A DNA stretch of 64,000 nucleotides, from NCBI GenBank assembly GCA_036971475.1, contig JBAIZL010000002.1:350698082-350762081 (forward strand), given 5' to 3'. Position numbers and translations under genes: made by a program. The stretch comes from Prosapia bicincta (taxonomy: Eukaryota > Arthropoda > Insecta > Hemiptera > Cercopidae). This document shows, piece after piece, positions 1-10,148 of this stretch. The notes under the pieces were generated by a model. The model saw only the letters and a list, made by a program, of their open reading frames with translations. It ran no database searches and was not told the DNA's origin. How positions within the stretch are numbered: position 1 is the stretch's first letter; each line of letters begins with the position of its first letter.

Positions 1-1156
1 TTCACTACAGACTTATTTACGTTCTCAGTTTTTTATTAAATTACCTTAATTAACACTTTTACTTAAGGCAACAGACTGATAAATTTATTTAATAATTTAT
101 GATTAACTTTTTAAAATTTATTTATTTATATTCACCACATTCTATTTAACACTGGCTACATGTTGGGCGCCAAATTATATAACCTAATTTATTATAAAAT
201 ATAACTTTTCTTTTAGGTCATATATATAATTACCTTAACAATCTTTTGTCTCACCTTCAGGATTCTAATTAACACCAATACCAATTTTAACATAACTTTC
301 ATTTATTCTTGACACTTAATTAACACACATTATACCCATTGTTCTTAATACTATTTGTGACAAGATTGATTTCTTAATTAATATTACAATTACAAAAAAA
401 AGCAATGGTGGACTCTTGAAGCTTTAGGTTATTACAATAAAGTTTAAAATGACAGTGTTAATTTCTCTTTCTCTGGAGTCGTTATTATGGATCTTTTTTA
501 TAAATTAGAACATGGTGAAAGAAACTAGATTAAATTTGTATACTAAAGAATTTAAAAAGGTTCTGAATTTACGGTTTTTAAAGTTCTGTTGGCTAATTTT
601 AATGAAATAAAGAAAAACAGTACTTATTGTTTGTCGATGATATCTTGACCGTTGATACTGCTTCGATGCCCTTTCTCATAATTCTTTAATATTCTTAATT
701 CTTTATTAATTTACTTACGTCGCACCTTTACCTTTTAAAATATACAAATACAAAAATTTACATTTCCCTAAATTTTAATAAACATTTTAACCCTAATTAA
801 CATTACTGACACTTGCCCCCCCCCCCCAATAAATCTGCCCTCTTCTGACTTTCTTCCAAGACTCCCCGATCACTTTCATTTTCCACCCCGCGTTATCTCT
901 CCCCCTTACTTATTTTTAGTTAATTTGTTATTCCCATAACCATCTACAAAGTCCTTGCCGCAACGGTACATTATTATAACCCTTCTTTTGTTAAAGATTC
1001 CACAGCCCCTCTATGACTACTTCGCTATAGAACAGTTTTTAACCTGGTCCGTAATTTTAGGAACTATCTTTATCGCTTTGGCTTAATATTTCTTCCGAAT
1101 ATTTTTTTTTTGTGGAAATTAGCTGAATTTATTCTTTAGCCTCAACCCTCAAACGT

Positions 1157-1159
<3 letters not shown>
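1..1159. other. AT-rich stretch, nothing identified
   Basis: No open frame here resembles a known protein on either strand. A run of 12 C lies at 816-827. A TTGGGCGCCAA palindrome at about 162-172 resembles the ends of some LTR elements, but no partner LTR or primer site was found, so it is not called. Confidence 0.5.
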
Positions 1160-1226
<67 letters not shown>

Positions 1227-1258
1227 TATATAGCCTATATATATATATTTATATATAG
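1160..1258. repeat. (TA)n microsatellite
   Basis: This is an almost pure TA dinucleotide tract of about 60 bases, followed by imperfect TA-rich sequence. Short open frames crossing it are low-complexity artefacts. Confidence 0.95.
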
Positions 1259-1596
1259 GCCAATATATATACAGTTTGAAGAAGACAAAACATAAAGGAT
1301 ATAGCCTATTAATAAGTAGGCTCTAATACAAAATAAAAAGAGGTTTATGAACAAAAAATATATAATACAGTATATAATAAGTATATAATAAAGTAGAGTC
1401 ACTATAATTCGAGGTAGATGGGACCTAGACCTCCTCCGATTACAAGGAAATAACTTCCTGTACATTAGAAAAAACAGAAATTTTGATGAATCCTAATACT
1501 AGAAATGGGAATGCACAAAATACGTTTGTGGAACTTTATTTATTACAATACTTTCATAAACTCATGTGGCTTTGAAGTACATTGTTCATCACAGCT
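1259..1596. other. AT-rich stretch, downstream of the Tigger remnant
   Basis: No coding similarity was seen. On the minus strand it follows the C-terminal end of the Tigger-like frame, so part of it may be that element's 3' region. Confidence 0.4.
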
Positions 1597-2265
1597 GCTA
1601 AATGTTTTTGAAAAATGTTGTCATGTGTCTTCTGCGCTTGCTTATCAGATCGTCTTCGTGATAAGGTGTCTTATCAGAAGCACATCTGTTAGTGTGGTGT
1701 CTGTTGTTTCATAGAGCGTAGTGCAGTTTCCAAGGCGGTGTTCCTTCACCCTTTATGTACTGTCTCCGTAGAACCTTCATCTTCTTCCTCGTCATCACTG
1801 CCTTCAGTAGTTTCTTGTAACATCGGAATTTTCACAACCTGAAAGTTTGTTGATAAAAAGAAATCTGTTTCTTCTTGTGGATCAATAAAAAACTCAACAG
1901 TTTCATTATGACTCAGTTTCTACGACTTTCTCGATGTCTCTTTTTTTCTTTTTCTCCATGATTTGCTACCCAGTACACAGCTCCTTTAGCAGATTTTTTT
2001 TTTTAGAAACTTTACAATGCTTTCTTCCTCTTCAGTCGCTTCCAAGAAACATTGTAAAAGGTAACGTCTGTATTTCCTCCATACATTCCATACATTTCAC
2101 GGTCATCCAGCCACTGGTTTAGGCCTATAACGTAAAGCGCGAATATCATCAGAGTACAGTTAATCGGGGTGCATTGTCTAACAGTAATCTAAACTTCCGA
2201 GGAAAATTCTGTACTTTTAAAAACTCTTCAGTTTCAGGCACAAATTCATTAAAACACCCTCTTTG
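1597..2265 (-). pseudogene. pogo/Tigger-like (CENP-B family, DDE_1) transposase, C-terminal remnant
   Basis: Read on the minus strand from about 2,265, the frame gives FNEFVPETEEFL, then LLLDNAP, the second catalytic Asp block of DDE_1 transposases. After several frame changes come a YRRY...EEEESIVKF block, an AKGAVYWVANH block, an acidic DDEEEDEG stretch and a tail ending in SKRRRHMTTFF, the usual order in Tigger C-termini. The N-terminal CENP-B/HTH DNA-binding domains and the first catalytic Asp are not in the window. Stops and frameshifts break every segment, so this is a dead copy. The PLE1 left end at 2,335 begins just upstream and may have cut it. The family call rests on motif order rather than on an alignment. 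Confidence 0.62.
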
Positions 2266-2334
2266 AATAAAGTTTATTCATGTAATCATCTTGAATTCAC
2301 TGATTAAACTATAATTAAAAATTAACATAACTAA

Positions 2335-2575
2335 GTGAATAGGGCTTACTTGCTGACGCGTTTCGAAATAATTGTTCCTTTTACGAAGGAAAGCCTCTAC
2401 TCACCCACGCATCATAATATCAAATTCAATACAAATGAATTAACATTATTAAAAAATGGACTAAATTATAACCTACACCCCAATAAATACATCCACAAAC
2501 ACATGTCTAACCTCCTTTTGGACGCTGGATTAGCAATTCAAAACACAGCTCCTACACACCATGAATATACTCTAA
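2335..2575 (+). mobile_element. Penelope-like element PLE1, 5' part (inverted terminal sequence plus RT N-terminus)
   Basis: The first 60 bases (CTTACTTGCTGACGCGTTTC, then a TTTTACGAAGG block) are the reverse complement of the 3' end of PLE2 (5,990-6,045) and of the PLE1 3' end (about 9,175-9,230). Inverted terminal sequences of this kind are known in Penelope-like elements. The frame then continues with NELTLLKNGLNYNL and LLLDAGLAIQN, which resemble the conserved N-terminal block of Penelope reverse transcriptases. Coding similarity stops at 2,575, exactly where the Helitron 3' end begins. The sequence on the far side of the Helitron (8,315-9,240) is PLE 3' sequence, so I infer that both pieces belong to one element, with the RT core lost. 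Confidence 0.72.
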
Positions 2576-2604
2576 CCAGGGGCTTGTAGGGGTAAATGCC
2601 CCTA
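2576..2604 (-). other. Helitron 3' terminus with terminal hairpin
   Basis: The plus strand reads CCAGGGGCTTG, then TAGGGG, a TAAATG loop and CCCCTA. On the minus strand this is a 6-bp stem followed about 11 bases later by CTGG and then a host T. This fits the hairpin-CTRR-T rule for Helitron 3' ends. Confidence 0.8.
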
Positions 2605-2676
2605 TTCTTATTAAAACGAATTGTAAACTTTTATATCGTAATAAAATTTTGTAATACAAATTAAATTTAATATAAT

Positions 2677-4197
2677 TCAAATTATTGATATTAAAATTTC
2701 CTTATAAGCTATATATTTTGTAAATGCGTTTTCAATTTGATTTTTAAGACCAACCGTATTTTCAATATTTATTTTTAATCCATACTCAGATTTTACTGGA
2801 CTCAGCGATACATAAACTTTACCATATGTAAAAACAGGTTTAGTCAGTTGAAGCCCTGCTATTAAAAATGTTTGACCCTGAGCCTTATTTATAGCTATTG
2901 AAAATGCAAGTCTCAAAGGAGATTGGGCCCTTTTCCTTTGAAATGGCATGATAGGATCTGTTAATAATATAATTTTATTCTTGGTGAAAATATGATGTTT
3001 TTTTCCAGGACCAGTGATTATTTCTAACTTAATACAGTTGTCAAACATATCTAGTTCGATCAGACGTACTCCATTAATTAAACCTGATCCCAAGTTAATA
3101 TTTCTAATTAGCATAACGATTGTGCTATCTTTGAGAGTTAGTTTATGTTGGGGCATTACTGATGGTGTAATAGAGTTTATGTACTCAATGGAAATGTTCA
3201 AACGTTCGTCTGGATCATCGGTAATGATGTCATCAAGGCTGTAGTAATATTTGGAATCTCCCTCAAGTTTACCCAATACTTCATTATTTATTACACAACA
3301 CTGATCATTTAATGGGCATAATATCACATTTGAGAAACATTTTTAAAATTATTTAGATTGAGTGGTTTGCCAAACACAAAATTTGTCAGTGATTCATTTC
3401 AAATCATTAATTCTTCCAGGATATCAACGGCATCCTTGTCTTTGTCACTTTTCAAAGTGCCATTTTCTAACTGTAAAAGCCAGTTGCAAAATTCGGCTTC
3501 TTCATTGTTCACACGTATGTTTTTTGTTAACTCCAGATTCTGCTTTTCTTTGCACACGCCTCTAAAATTTTAACTTTTCCTTGCATAGGCAAAACAGGTA
3601 AGACTTGTCGAAAACCTCCTCCGAATAATATTATCATTCCTCCAAATGAAGTGTTTCCATAAATTGGGTCAACACATTTCATTAAATCTTTCAATAAACT
3701 ATCTATACAATTTAACGCCAGATACTGCATTCAAAACTTTGTCTAGGACTAATTTTTGATTATACATTGTACCACCTTTTGCAGTCTGGTAATTTATTTT
3801 GTATACATAAGTAGCAATAATATCATTTTTTGGAAAGGTGAGACCAATATTTCCACAACAAACCGTTTTCTCTAAGAATTTTATCTATCTTTTATAAAGC
3901 AATGTCTTCAGATTATTCAAAATTGATTTCTAGCATGTCCTCAATTAATGCATCTTTAAAACTCATCCATATTTTTAAAGAGATGTTGGTTCACAAAAGC
4001 AGCATATGAAAGCAAACAGCTCCCTTAGTTGTCTAGGCATATGTGTATTTTGTTGCTCTTCCAGGCAACGTTGCCTTTCGTTATCAACATTTAAAATAAC
4101 CATTGCTAATGCTGCCTCTTTAAAGGAATTTAATTGAATATTATTAAAGCGTCGTAGATCTGTGAATGATGTTGCGCCCTATAAGTGTAGTAGTAAC
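2677..4197 (-). pseudogene. Helitron Pif1-like helicase, C-terminal half, broken
   Basis: Reading down the minus strand: FYLQLLLLH, a stop, GATSFTDLRRFNNI and FKEAALAMVIL (4,210-4,090, Helitron spacer), then YNQKLVLDKVLNAV (about 3,750, the block before the helicase), FGGMIILFGGGFRQVLPVL (about 3,600) and TKNIRVNNEEAEF (about 3,510). An open frame at 3,327-2,677 carries INGVRLIE and LRLAFSIAINKAQGQTF, the C-terminal Pif1 blocks. The Walker A segment (GGTGKT) is missing because LNAV joins almost directly to the block preceding FGG. The usual GGDFRQ motif reads GGGFRQ, so the Walker B Asp is lost. Stops and frameshifts separate the pieces. The helicase would have unwound donor DNA during rolling-circle transposition; this copy cannot. 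Confidence 0.8.
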
Positions 4198-4210
4198 AAT
4201 TGTAGGTAAA
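4198..4210. repeat. target-site duplication of PLE2, left copy
   Basis: AATTGTAGGTAAA is repeated exactly at 6,076-6,088. On the minus strand the Helitron reading crosses from the right copy to the left copy into FYLQLLLLH, which places both copies in ancestral Helitron sequence. Confidence 0.85.
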
Positions 4211-6075
4211 GGCAATTCTTCAAAGCAGACTAAGGTAATTCCATCGTAATAATGCACCAACAAGACATCGACAAGAAAGTAAACAGTATCATAGCTGAAA
4301 ACAAAATAACCGAACTCTGATCAAACCCCACACCTAAATTTCAAACCGAAATTAAAAATCCTCTAAAATAAATGCACCAAAAACATGAAAGGTGAACAAA
4401 AGAAATATTACAAACAAATAAAACCCAAAGCCCCCACATTAAATGCTTTACCTAAAATCCACAAAGAAAACACACCCATCCTTCCACTAATCAAACACAG
4501 ACATGCACCATCACATAAGCTAGCCAAATACATAGATAAACTTATCAGAGACAACATGAACTTTCACAATCATACATCCATACACAATAACATAGACCTC
4601 ATACATAAAATTCAAGACATCCACATACCACACAACTCCATCGTTGTCTCATTTTACATAAAAAAACGTTTACACTAATGTGGCAATAGAACAGACACTC
4701 CACATACTACAAAATATGCTCACAGCAAACAACACTCCACATAAACTCACACATGAAATAATCACATTCACCAAACTCATCACATCACAAAACTACTTCA
4801 CATACAAAAAATATAAATACTACACACAGAAAGATGGCCTCCCTATTGGGTCCCCCATCTCAGGCATCCTAGCAGAAATATTTCTACACCACATCGAACA
4901 ACAATAATTCTACAGCATAATAATCACACACATTAAATAATTTATTACCATAAATATGTAGATGACATTTTAATATTATACAACGGCAACAAACGGCAAA
5001 TCTATAAACTACACAATTACATTAATACCTTACACCAAAAACTCACGTTTACCCTCGCATTAGAAGAAAACAATAAATTAAACTTTCTAGACCTTACCAT
5101 CACCAAACACAACACCAGACATAATATCAAAATATACAGAAAACCAACAACTACCGATATTGTCATACATAATCTACATCTATTCACCCCACACAACATA
5201 TACACGCTGCATTTATTCATATGTTACACCGCCTAATCAATATACCAATGCTACAGAAAGACTACGACGAAGAACGTAATACCATATAATACGTCGCTCA
5301 ACAAAACTGATACCAACACACACTCATAGTGTGTTGTCATAGTGTGTCATGTTATCATAGACAACATACTCAGGAAAATTAGACATAAACACCATCAAAC
5401 GGCCACGCAGACAAACCACACAAAAAACAACAAATACATATCCCTCACCTACCACAACAAAAATAGCCTCCACATTCAAAAAACTCCATTACCAAATACC
5501 CTACAAAACAACAAACACTTTAAGACAGCACATACAACCTTTTCAAAAAAAACTGACAAATACAAACCATCAGGTATTTACAAATTAACTCGTAACGACT
5601 GTCACAACCATTACATCGGTCAAACCGGCAGGTGATTCTATACACGCTTCGAAGAACACATTACCCCATAAAAACAAACAAACCCTAAATCCAGTTACGC
5701 AAAACCTCTAAAAAACACCCAGCACACACAAACACCGACATACACACTAAGTTAAATGTTCGACAAACATTAAAACAAAGTAAAAAACTAACAACTTTAG
5801 CAAAATATGAAATCTACAAACACTACGCAACAGATAAATCAAACGTATTAAATGATCACACAGACTTTGCAGCCAACAATCTTATTTATTAAATAACACA
5901 TAAATCAAACAAACCACCCAATTCCACAGTCATAAATCCATTCCCTTTAAAGCCTTTACAAATAACCGATGCCGCCAGTAGAGGGTTAGCTTCGTAAAAG
6001 GAACGAATGTTTTGAAACGCGTCACCAAGTAAGCAATTACGTATTCATTTAGTTAAGTATATTTCAAATTAGTTT
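4211..6075 (+). mobile_element. Penelope-like element PLE2, 5'-truncated, inserted in the Helitron
   Basis: This 1.87-kb element is bounded by a 13-bp target duplication. It begins within the RT N-terminal region (QQDIDKKVNSII near 4,250) and contains RT and GIY-YIG remnants. It ends in a terminal sequence (CTTCGTAAAAGG hairpin, then GAAACGCGTC near 6,017 and AAGTAAGC) shared in inverted form with the PLE1 left end and in direct form with the PLE1 right end. The strand bias is extreme (A and C rich on plus), which is typical of these copies and unlike the flanks. Confidence 0.85.
4247..5760 (+). pseudogene. PLE2 reverse transcriptase plus GIY-YIG endonuclease, broken
   Basis: In order: LNALPKIHKENTP (about 4,440), a palm segment, GLPIGSPISG (about 4,834), YVDDILILYNG (about 4,954, catalytic Asp pair present), NKLNFLDLTITKHN (about 5,070), and near 5,570 SGIYKL...HYIGQTGR...FYTRFEEH, the GIY-YIG endonuclease core. 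An in-frame stop follows YIGQTGR, and several stops and frameshifts lie between RT and nuclease. The intact protein would nick target DNA with the GIY-YIG domain and prime reverse transcription there. The key RT residues survive, but the frame does not. Closest kin in the window is PLE1 at 8.3-9.0 kb. Confidence 0.85.
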
Positions 6076-6088
6076 AATTGTAGGTAAA
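6076..6088. repeat. target-site duplication of PLE2, right copy
   Basis: Exact repeat of 4,198-4,210. Confidence 0.85.
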
Positions 6089-6990
6089 ATTCTATTTTGA
6101 TCATTTGGTGATATATTAAACATTCTTCCCATAGTTCTAGAGGTACCTCTTTTTCTCAGAATCCATCTGTTATAACTAAATATATAGTTTTGACTTCTAC
6201 ATAAAGATACTGGCTAGCATTTAAATCTCGGTTGTTCAAATCAAACCACGCTGTTAAAGTAGTTTGTTTCGTTTCTGAAGCGTTTAGTGCTTCCTCTTCA
6301 TTTCCAGTATGGAAGAAGTCATTATGAAATTCTTCTTCATGGACTGCTGACTGAATAACCGTGTGTGATTTCTCATGCATTTCGTTAGAATGGAGACGCT
6401 ATATACTCTCATGGGAACTCACATAGCGCATCTTTGCAAAACTAGCAGTTTCGTCATATGTTGTAGGGCCACTTTCATCTTTTTTGAACAAACTGCATTC
6501 ATGCTGAGTCATAACCTTTGTATACATATTTGAATAATTATTTTACAGAGGAGACACTTGGGCAAATTTCCACATTGAAGTGAGCTTTATACTTTAGTAA
6601 TAAGTATGGATTAAAGGGGACAACATCTCGATTGTCTACTTGGTAAATCCCCTTTTGGGCATTATTTCCTTTTTTTCCTCATATAGCGTGGATATCCATT
6701 ATAGTTCTCTATATTTTCATTTAATACCTCACTGGGATATTTCTGGAACATTTTCCATCACGCAAGCATGGTGAATTGGGTTTCTTTGCACCATATGGTC
6801 CATGAATCATATTACGGACCACGATTTCATGAAACCGAGGAAATACGGTTGTATCAGAAATCTCAGCACTAACACATTGATCAATATCCGTTGAATCCTG
6901 TAATTTAGACTTGTTATCGAGGATAAGAAGCATGTGACAATTAGGCAAGCCTCGCTTTTGAAATTCAATTCTTTTCGTGATGGTTTTCAC
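6089..6990 (-). pseudogene. Helitron Rep (HUH nuclease) domain and downstream region, broken
   Basis: The minus frame from 6,990 reads IEFQKRGLPNCHMLLIL, then DIDQCVSAEI and RNMIHGPYGAKKPNSPC. This is the Rep block around the HUH metal site, but the first His is Asn here (normally PHAH-like). Further on, near 6,520, comes SVK-stop-LFKYVYKGYD, the two-tyrosine motif region with a stop replacing the first Tyr position. Then LTAWFDLNNRD and YLYVEV near 6,200, and TMGRMFNISPNDQNR next to the PLE2 target site. The intact protein cleaves and joins single strands during rolling-circle transposition. The loss of the HUH His and the stop at the Tyr block make this copy inactive. Confidence 0.82.
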
Positions 6991-7325
6991 ACTTTCATAA
7001 AGAATTAATTTTCACAAGTTTGTTTTCGTTTACGTATTTAATATATAAACTTGTATATTTGATTTTGCATATTATAAAAATTAATTGTGGGGATCCGACT
7101 TCAGAAATGTATAAACTGTTCAAAACATTTCGAAAAATCACACAATACAATTCATAACTGTGTTTTTGTATGTTATCTGTTACTTTTCTGAAATAGTATC
7201 TTTTACAAAAGTTTAATATGTTCAGTGTAATTTTATTTTATTTCTCATAAAGAGTATTTCAATCTTCTGCCCAAACTAAATTAATTTTCTTCCGTAAAAG
7301 TCTTTAATTGCTATTTAAAAGTTAA
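6991..7325. other. Helitron internal AT-rich sequence, no coding similarity
   Basis: This lies within the Helitron 5' half. The N-terminal Helitron protein domain expected here was not recognised. Confidence 0.5.
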
Positions 7326-7628
7326 ACTACATAATTGTAATAAAAGTGACATTTCAGTAAACAGTATTTATACTAATTTGTTCACAATTATGGACATAAT
7401 TCAAGTGTTTTTATTATAGAGGGGAATTACATATTTGTAATGAAAGTAACATTGCAGTAAACAATATTTAGACCAATTTGTTCACAATCTTGGACATAAC
7501 TCAAGTGCTTTTTCTTATAGATGGGAATTACATAATTGTAATAAAAGTAACATTGCAGTAAACAATATTTTGACCAATTTGTTCACAATCATGGACATAA
7601 TTCAAGTGCTTTTACTTATAGATGGGAC
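7326..7628. repeat. three tandem copies of a ~100-bp unit (minisatellite)
   Basis: Units start near 7,328, 7,428 and 7,529. Each carries AATTGTAATAAAAGT-like, ACATT(T/G)CAGTAAACA, TTTGTTCACAAT and GGACATAA(T/C)TCAAGTG blocks. Copies 2 and 3 are closer to each other than to copy 1. It lies inside the Helitron; internal minisatellites are common in Helitrons. Confidence 0.9.
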
Positions 7629-8314
7629 AACCAAAACAGACTACTTTCTTTTGTCAGTTTTACGTTGAAACCCATTTTGTTTTTTTTTCAGATTAAGTTG
7701 ATGTTTATCTTCACCACTGTAATTCTTCTGGTGCTTTGTTTGCTCTGTTGACAAAAAAAAATGAAGCCCACCTCAGTCCGAACACAAAATGTAATCGAAT
7801 ATACACAAATATTTCTGAAAGAAGTGAAATTGTGTATGAAAAGATTTTCACCTATTGTGTAATTCAAAATGAAAACTTATTTAATTTATGAATACAAATA
7901 TCAATAAAATGGAAATTTCTTTTATTGTGATTAAAAATAAAGAAAAATGGAACCATACAAGAAACAATTCTTGTAGATCTCAAATGAACACAGTATTATT
8001 AATTTATAATGATAATGTTAATATCAGGATAACATTTCTTGTAGAAAAAATTATAAGAATTTCAAAATAATAATTAAATTTTTATTGTTCCTACTAAATG
8101 TATCTGAAAATATTTATGCCTGATAAACTGTTCTTACTATTTACTACAAAAATATTATATTTTTTCTAAACCATCAAAAATGAAATGAACACTTACTTTT
8201 TTTATAGGAGATTAGAGTTCTACCTCCAAATAAAATCCTATGTATATATCCTAGTGCATGATCACTACTGATGAATAAAATAGTTTTAGCTATTATCAAA
8301 ATAAAATATAGAGA
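7629..8314. other. Helitron 5' region, non-coding
   Basis: AT-rich with no recognisable protein. It ends at the inferred Helitron 5' terminus (minus-strand TCTCTATATT). Confidence 0.5.
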
Positions 8315-9240
8315 TATCATTGAATGGCCAGTATAACGGATTTGTTATACCCCCGAATTAGGAAAAACAATAAAATAAACTTTGTAGACGTTACCATCAC
8401 CAAACACAACAGCAGACACAACTTAACAGACACAACAAAATATACAGAAAACCAACAACTACTGATATTGTCATACATAATACATCTAATCACCCGACAC
8501 AACACAAACACACTGCATTTCTTTCATATGTTACACCGTCTAATCAATATACCTATGTTACAGAATGGCAACGACGAAGAACTCAATACCATAAAATAGA
8601 TCGTTCAACAAAACGGCTAACCACATACACTCATAGACAACATACTCAGGAAAATTAAACATAAACACCATCAAACGACCACGCAGACAAACCACACAAA
8701 AAACAACAAATACATATCCCTCACCTACCACAACAAAAACATACACAAAATAGCCTCCATAATCAAAAACCTCCATTACCAAATGTCCTACAAAACAACA
8801 AACACTTTAAGACAGCACATACAACCTTTTCAAAAACAAACTGATAAATACAAACTATCAGGTATTGACAAGCTAACATGTAACGATTGTCCCAGCTATT
8901 ACATCGGCCAAACCGGTAGGTCATTTTATACACGCTTCGAAGAACACATTACCCAAAGAAAACTAACAAACTCAAAATCCAGTTACACAAAACACCCAAA
9001 AAACACGCAACACACACACACACGGACATATATACTAATTTAAATGTTCTAAATACATTAAAATCACACTGATCACACACATTTTGAAGCCAACAGCCAA
9101 CAACCAAAATAACCCACCCCATTCCACAGTCATACATCCATCCCGTTACAGCCATTTTACGTAACCGATGCCGCCAGTAGAGGATTAGCTTCGTAGAAGG
9201 TACGAAGGTTTTGAAACGCATCAGCAAGTAAGCACTTACA
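8315..9240 (+). mobile_element. Penelope-like element PLE1, 3' part
   Basis: The frame near 8,350 reads KNNKINFVDVTITKHN, matching PLE2 at about 5,065. GIY-YIG follows near 8,855-8,960. The end (CTTCGTAGAAGG hairpin, GAAACGCATC, GCAAGTAAGC) matches the PLE2 end. The RT catalytic core is absent. It directly follows the Helitron 5' end, so it is probably the right-hand remainder of the element begun at 2,335. Confidence 0.75.
8340..9043 (+). pseudogene. PLE1 connector and GIY-YIG endonuclease remnant
   Basis: A first frame (8,324-8,599) covers the post-catalytic RT region, with NKINFVDVTI and a QQLLILSYIIHL segment. A second frame (8,783-9,043) carries LSGIDKLTCND, YYIGQTGRSFYTRFEEH and a basic tail. 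In the nuclease, GIY reads GID, so a core Tyr is changed, but the YIGQTGRSF block is uninterrupted, unlike PLE2, which has a stop there. The two PLE copies therefore decayed independently. No RT active site is present. Confidence 0.8.
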
Positions 9241-9264
9241 TATTCACATAGTTAAGGATCTTTT

Positions 9265-10148
9265 AAATATAACTTAAACAATTTTATAAGTAGTTATTGT
9301 GTAACAGGGAATACTATTGAACTTACTTCCTGACTTGGTTTTAAACGATCTTTCATAGACGAAACTGACTCATTACTCGTGTTATTGAGAATCAGGTTGC
9401 CTTCGTCATGAAACAATTGTTTCGAAATACATCCGCAAGTAAGTTGAAACGTATCCACTCAGTTACACAATAATTACTTAAAACATAATTAGTAAATTTA
9501 GGATCATTACAACAAGCAGCTTTAGAAATTATGAAATAAAGTTATCATCCAGTAAGTAAAACAAGATTATAAAGATATGGGCAAAAGTGGAAATGAGTTG
9601 TTTGAACAAAACTGCAACACAACTTTCAGTTATGTTCCTCCGAACATACCTTTGTTATGATTAGAACTTTGTTCTTTTCACTAAAGTTTACAAAGTTTGA
9701 ATAAATTTATTGATCAAGACACACTTTTGAATGCATGAATAATGGCCACATGCAACTTTTAAGGAACATGCTTTGGGACAATGGTGATGAGATATATGCA
9801 GAAGAATTAATCAAAAACATAAACCGTCAAGCTGTGGTCATATGGTTATTAATGTTTGGATTCTATAATTGGAGCAGGTAATAATGTTAATTTTATCTAC
9901 CAAAGAATAGATTTTAAAGAGAAAGGAGAACAATAAGATTAGGAAAAATTATGGTGAATGCAATGAATCAGATAAATCGATTTCAAATGAAGATATGTAA
10001 AACTTATTTTGAGAAATTTCAGTGATACATTGTCTTTATGGACAACAAATATGTCAACAAATGGTCGAATAGTGAGTAGATGGACATGAATTACAATTCC
10101 TAATTGGTCACTGAAAAACTGATGAATGAGAAAGAATAACAAGATATC
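9265..10148 (+). repeat. foldback element, left arm (~880 bp)
   Basis: This segment is the imperfect reverse complement of 11,050-11,843 plus 16,355-16,425. Matches run through the whole arm: the terminal 9,290-9,480 block, a TTTGAATGCATGAA block near 9,727, AAGCTGTGGTCATATGG near 9,829, TCTTTAAAATC-type sequence near 9,910 and CCTAATTGGTCA near 10,098. The terminal 110 bases are themselves a head-to-head pair of a PLE-like end motif (TTCGTC..ATGAAA..AAGTAAG). Arm B carries an LINE insertion at 11,855. Confidence 0.85.
9735..9890 (+). other. short conserved coding-like segment in foldback arm
   Basis: The plus frame reads MQLLRNMLWDN, then DEIYAEELIKN and QAVVIWLLMFG. The matching minus frame of the other arm (about 11,430-11,290) preserves MQLLRN, AEELIVN and QAVVIWLLMYG with one stop. 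No known family was recognised. This may be a remnant of a protein carried by the element, or chance retention of an open frame between two copies. Confidence 0.3.

Larger units (their letters stand above)
2576..8314 (-). mobile_element. Helitron (rolling-circle transposon), degenerate, with PLE2 inserted
   Basis: On the minus strand the element starts TCTCTATATT (8,314 downwards) and ends CTGG (2,579-2,576). A perfect 6-bp hairpin (2,587-2,604) sits 11 bases before the end. It lies between a flanking A (2,575) and T (8,315), which is the Helitron insertion signature. In between, still on the minus strand, are Rep remnants (6,990-6,089) and Pif1-type helicase remnants (4,210-2,677). Removing PLE2 and one copy of its target duplication leaves about 3.9 kb. 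The N-terminal Helitron domain is absent and 7.0-8.3 kb is non-coding, including a three-copy minisatellite. The termini come from pattern reading; the 3' end is clearer than the 5' end. Confidence 0.8.

Noticed and set aside
162..172. TTGGGCGCCAA palindrome resembling an LTR or primer-site signature
   Set aside because: No second LTR, coding region or polypurine tract could be linked to it within the window.
4700..9250. Minus-strand open frames across the PLE coding regions (for example 5,017-5,220 and 8,558-8,782)
   Set aside because: They lie opposite clear RT and GIY-YIG readings; strong A/C bias on the plus strand leaves the minus strand open by chance.
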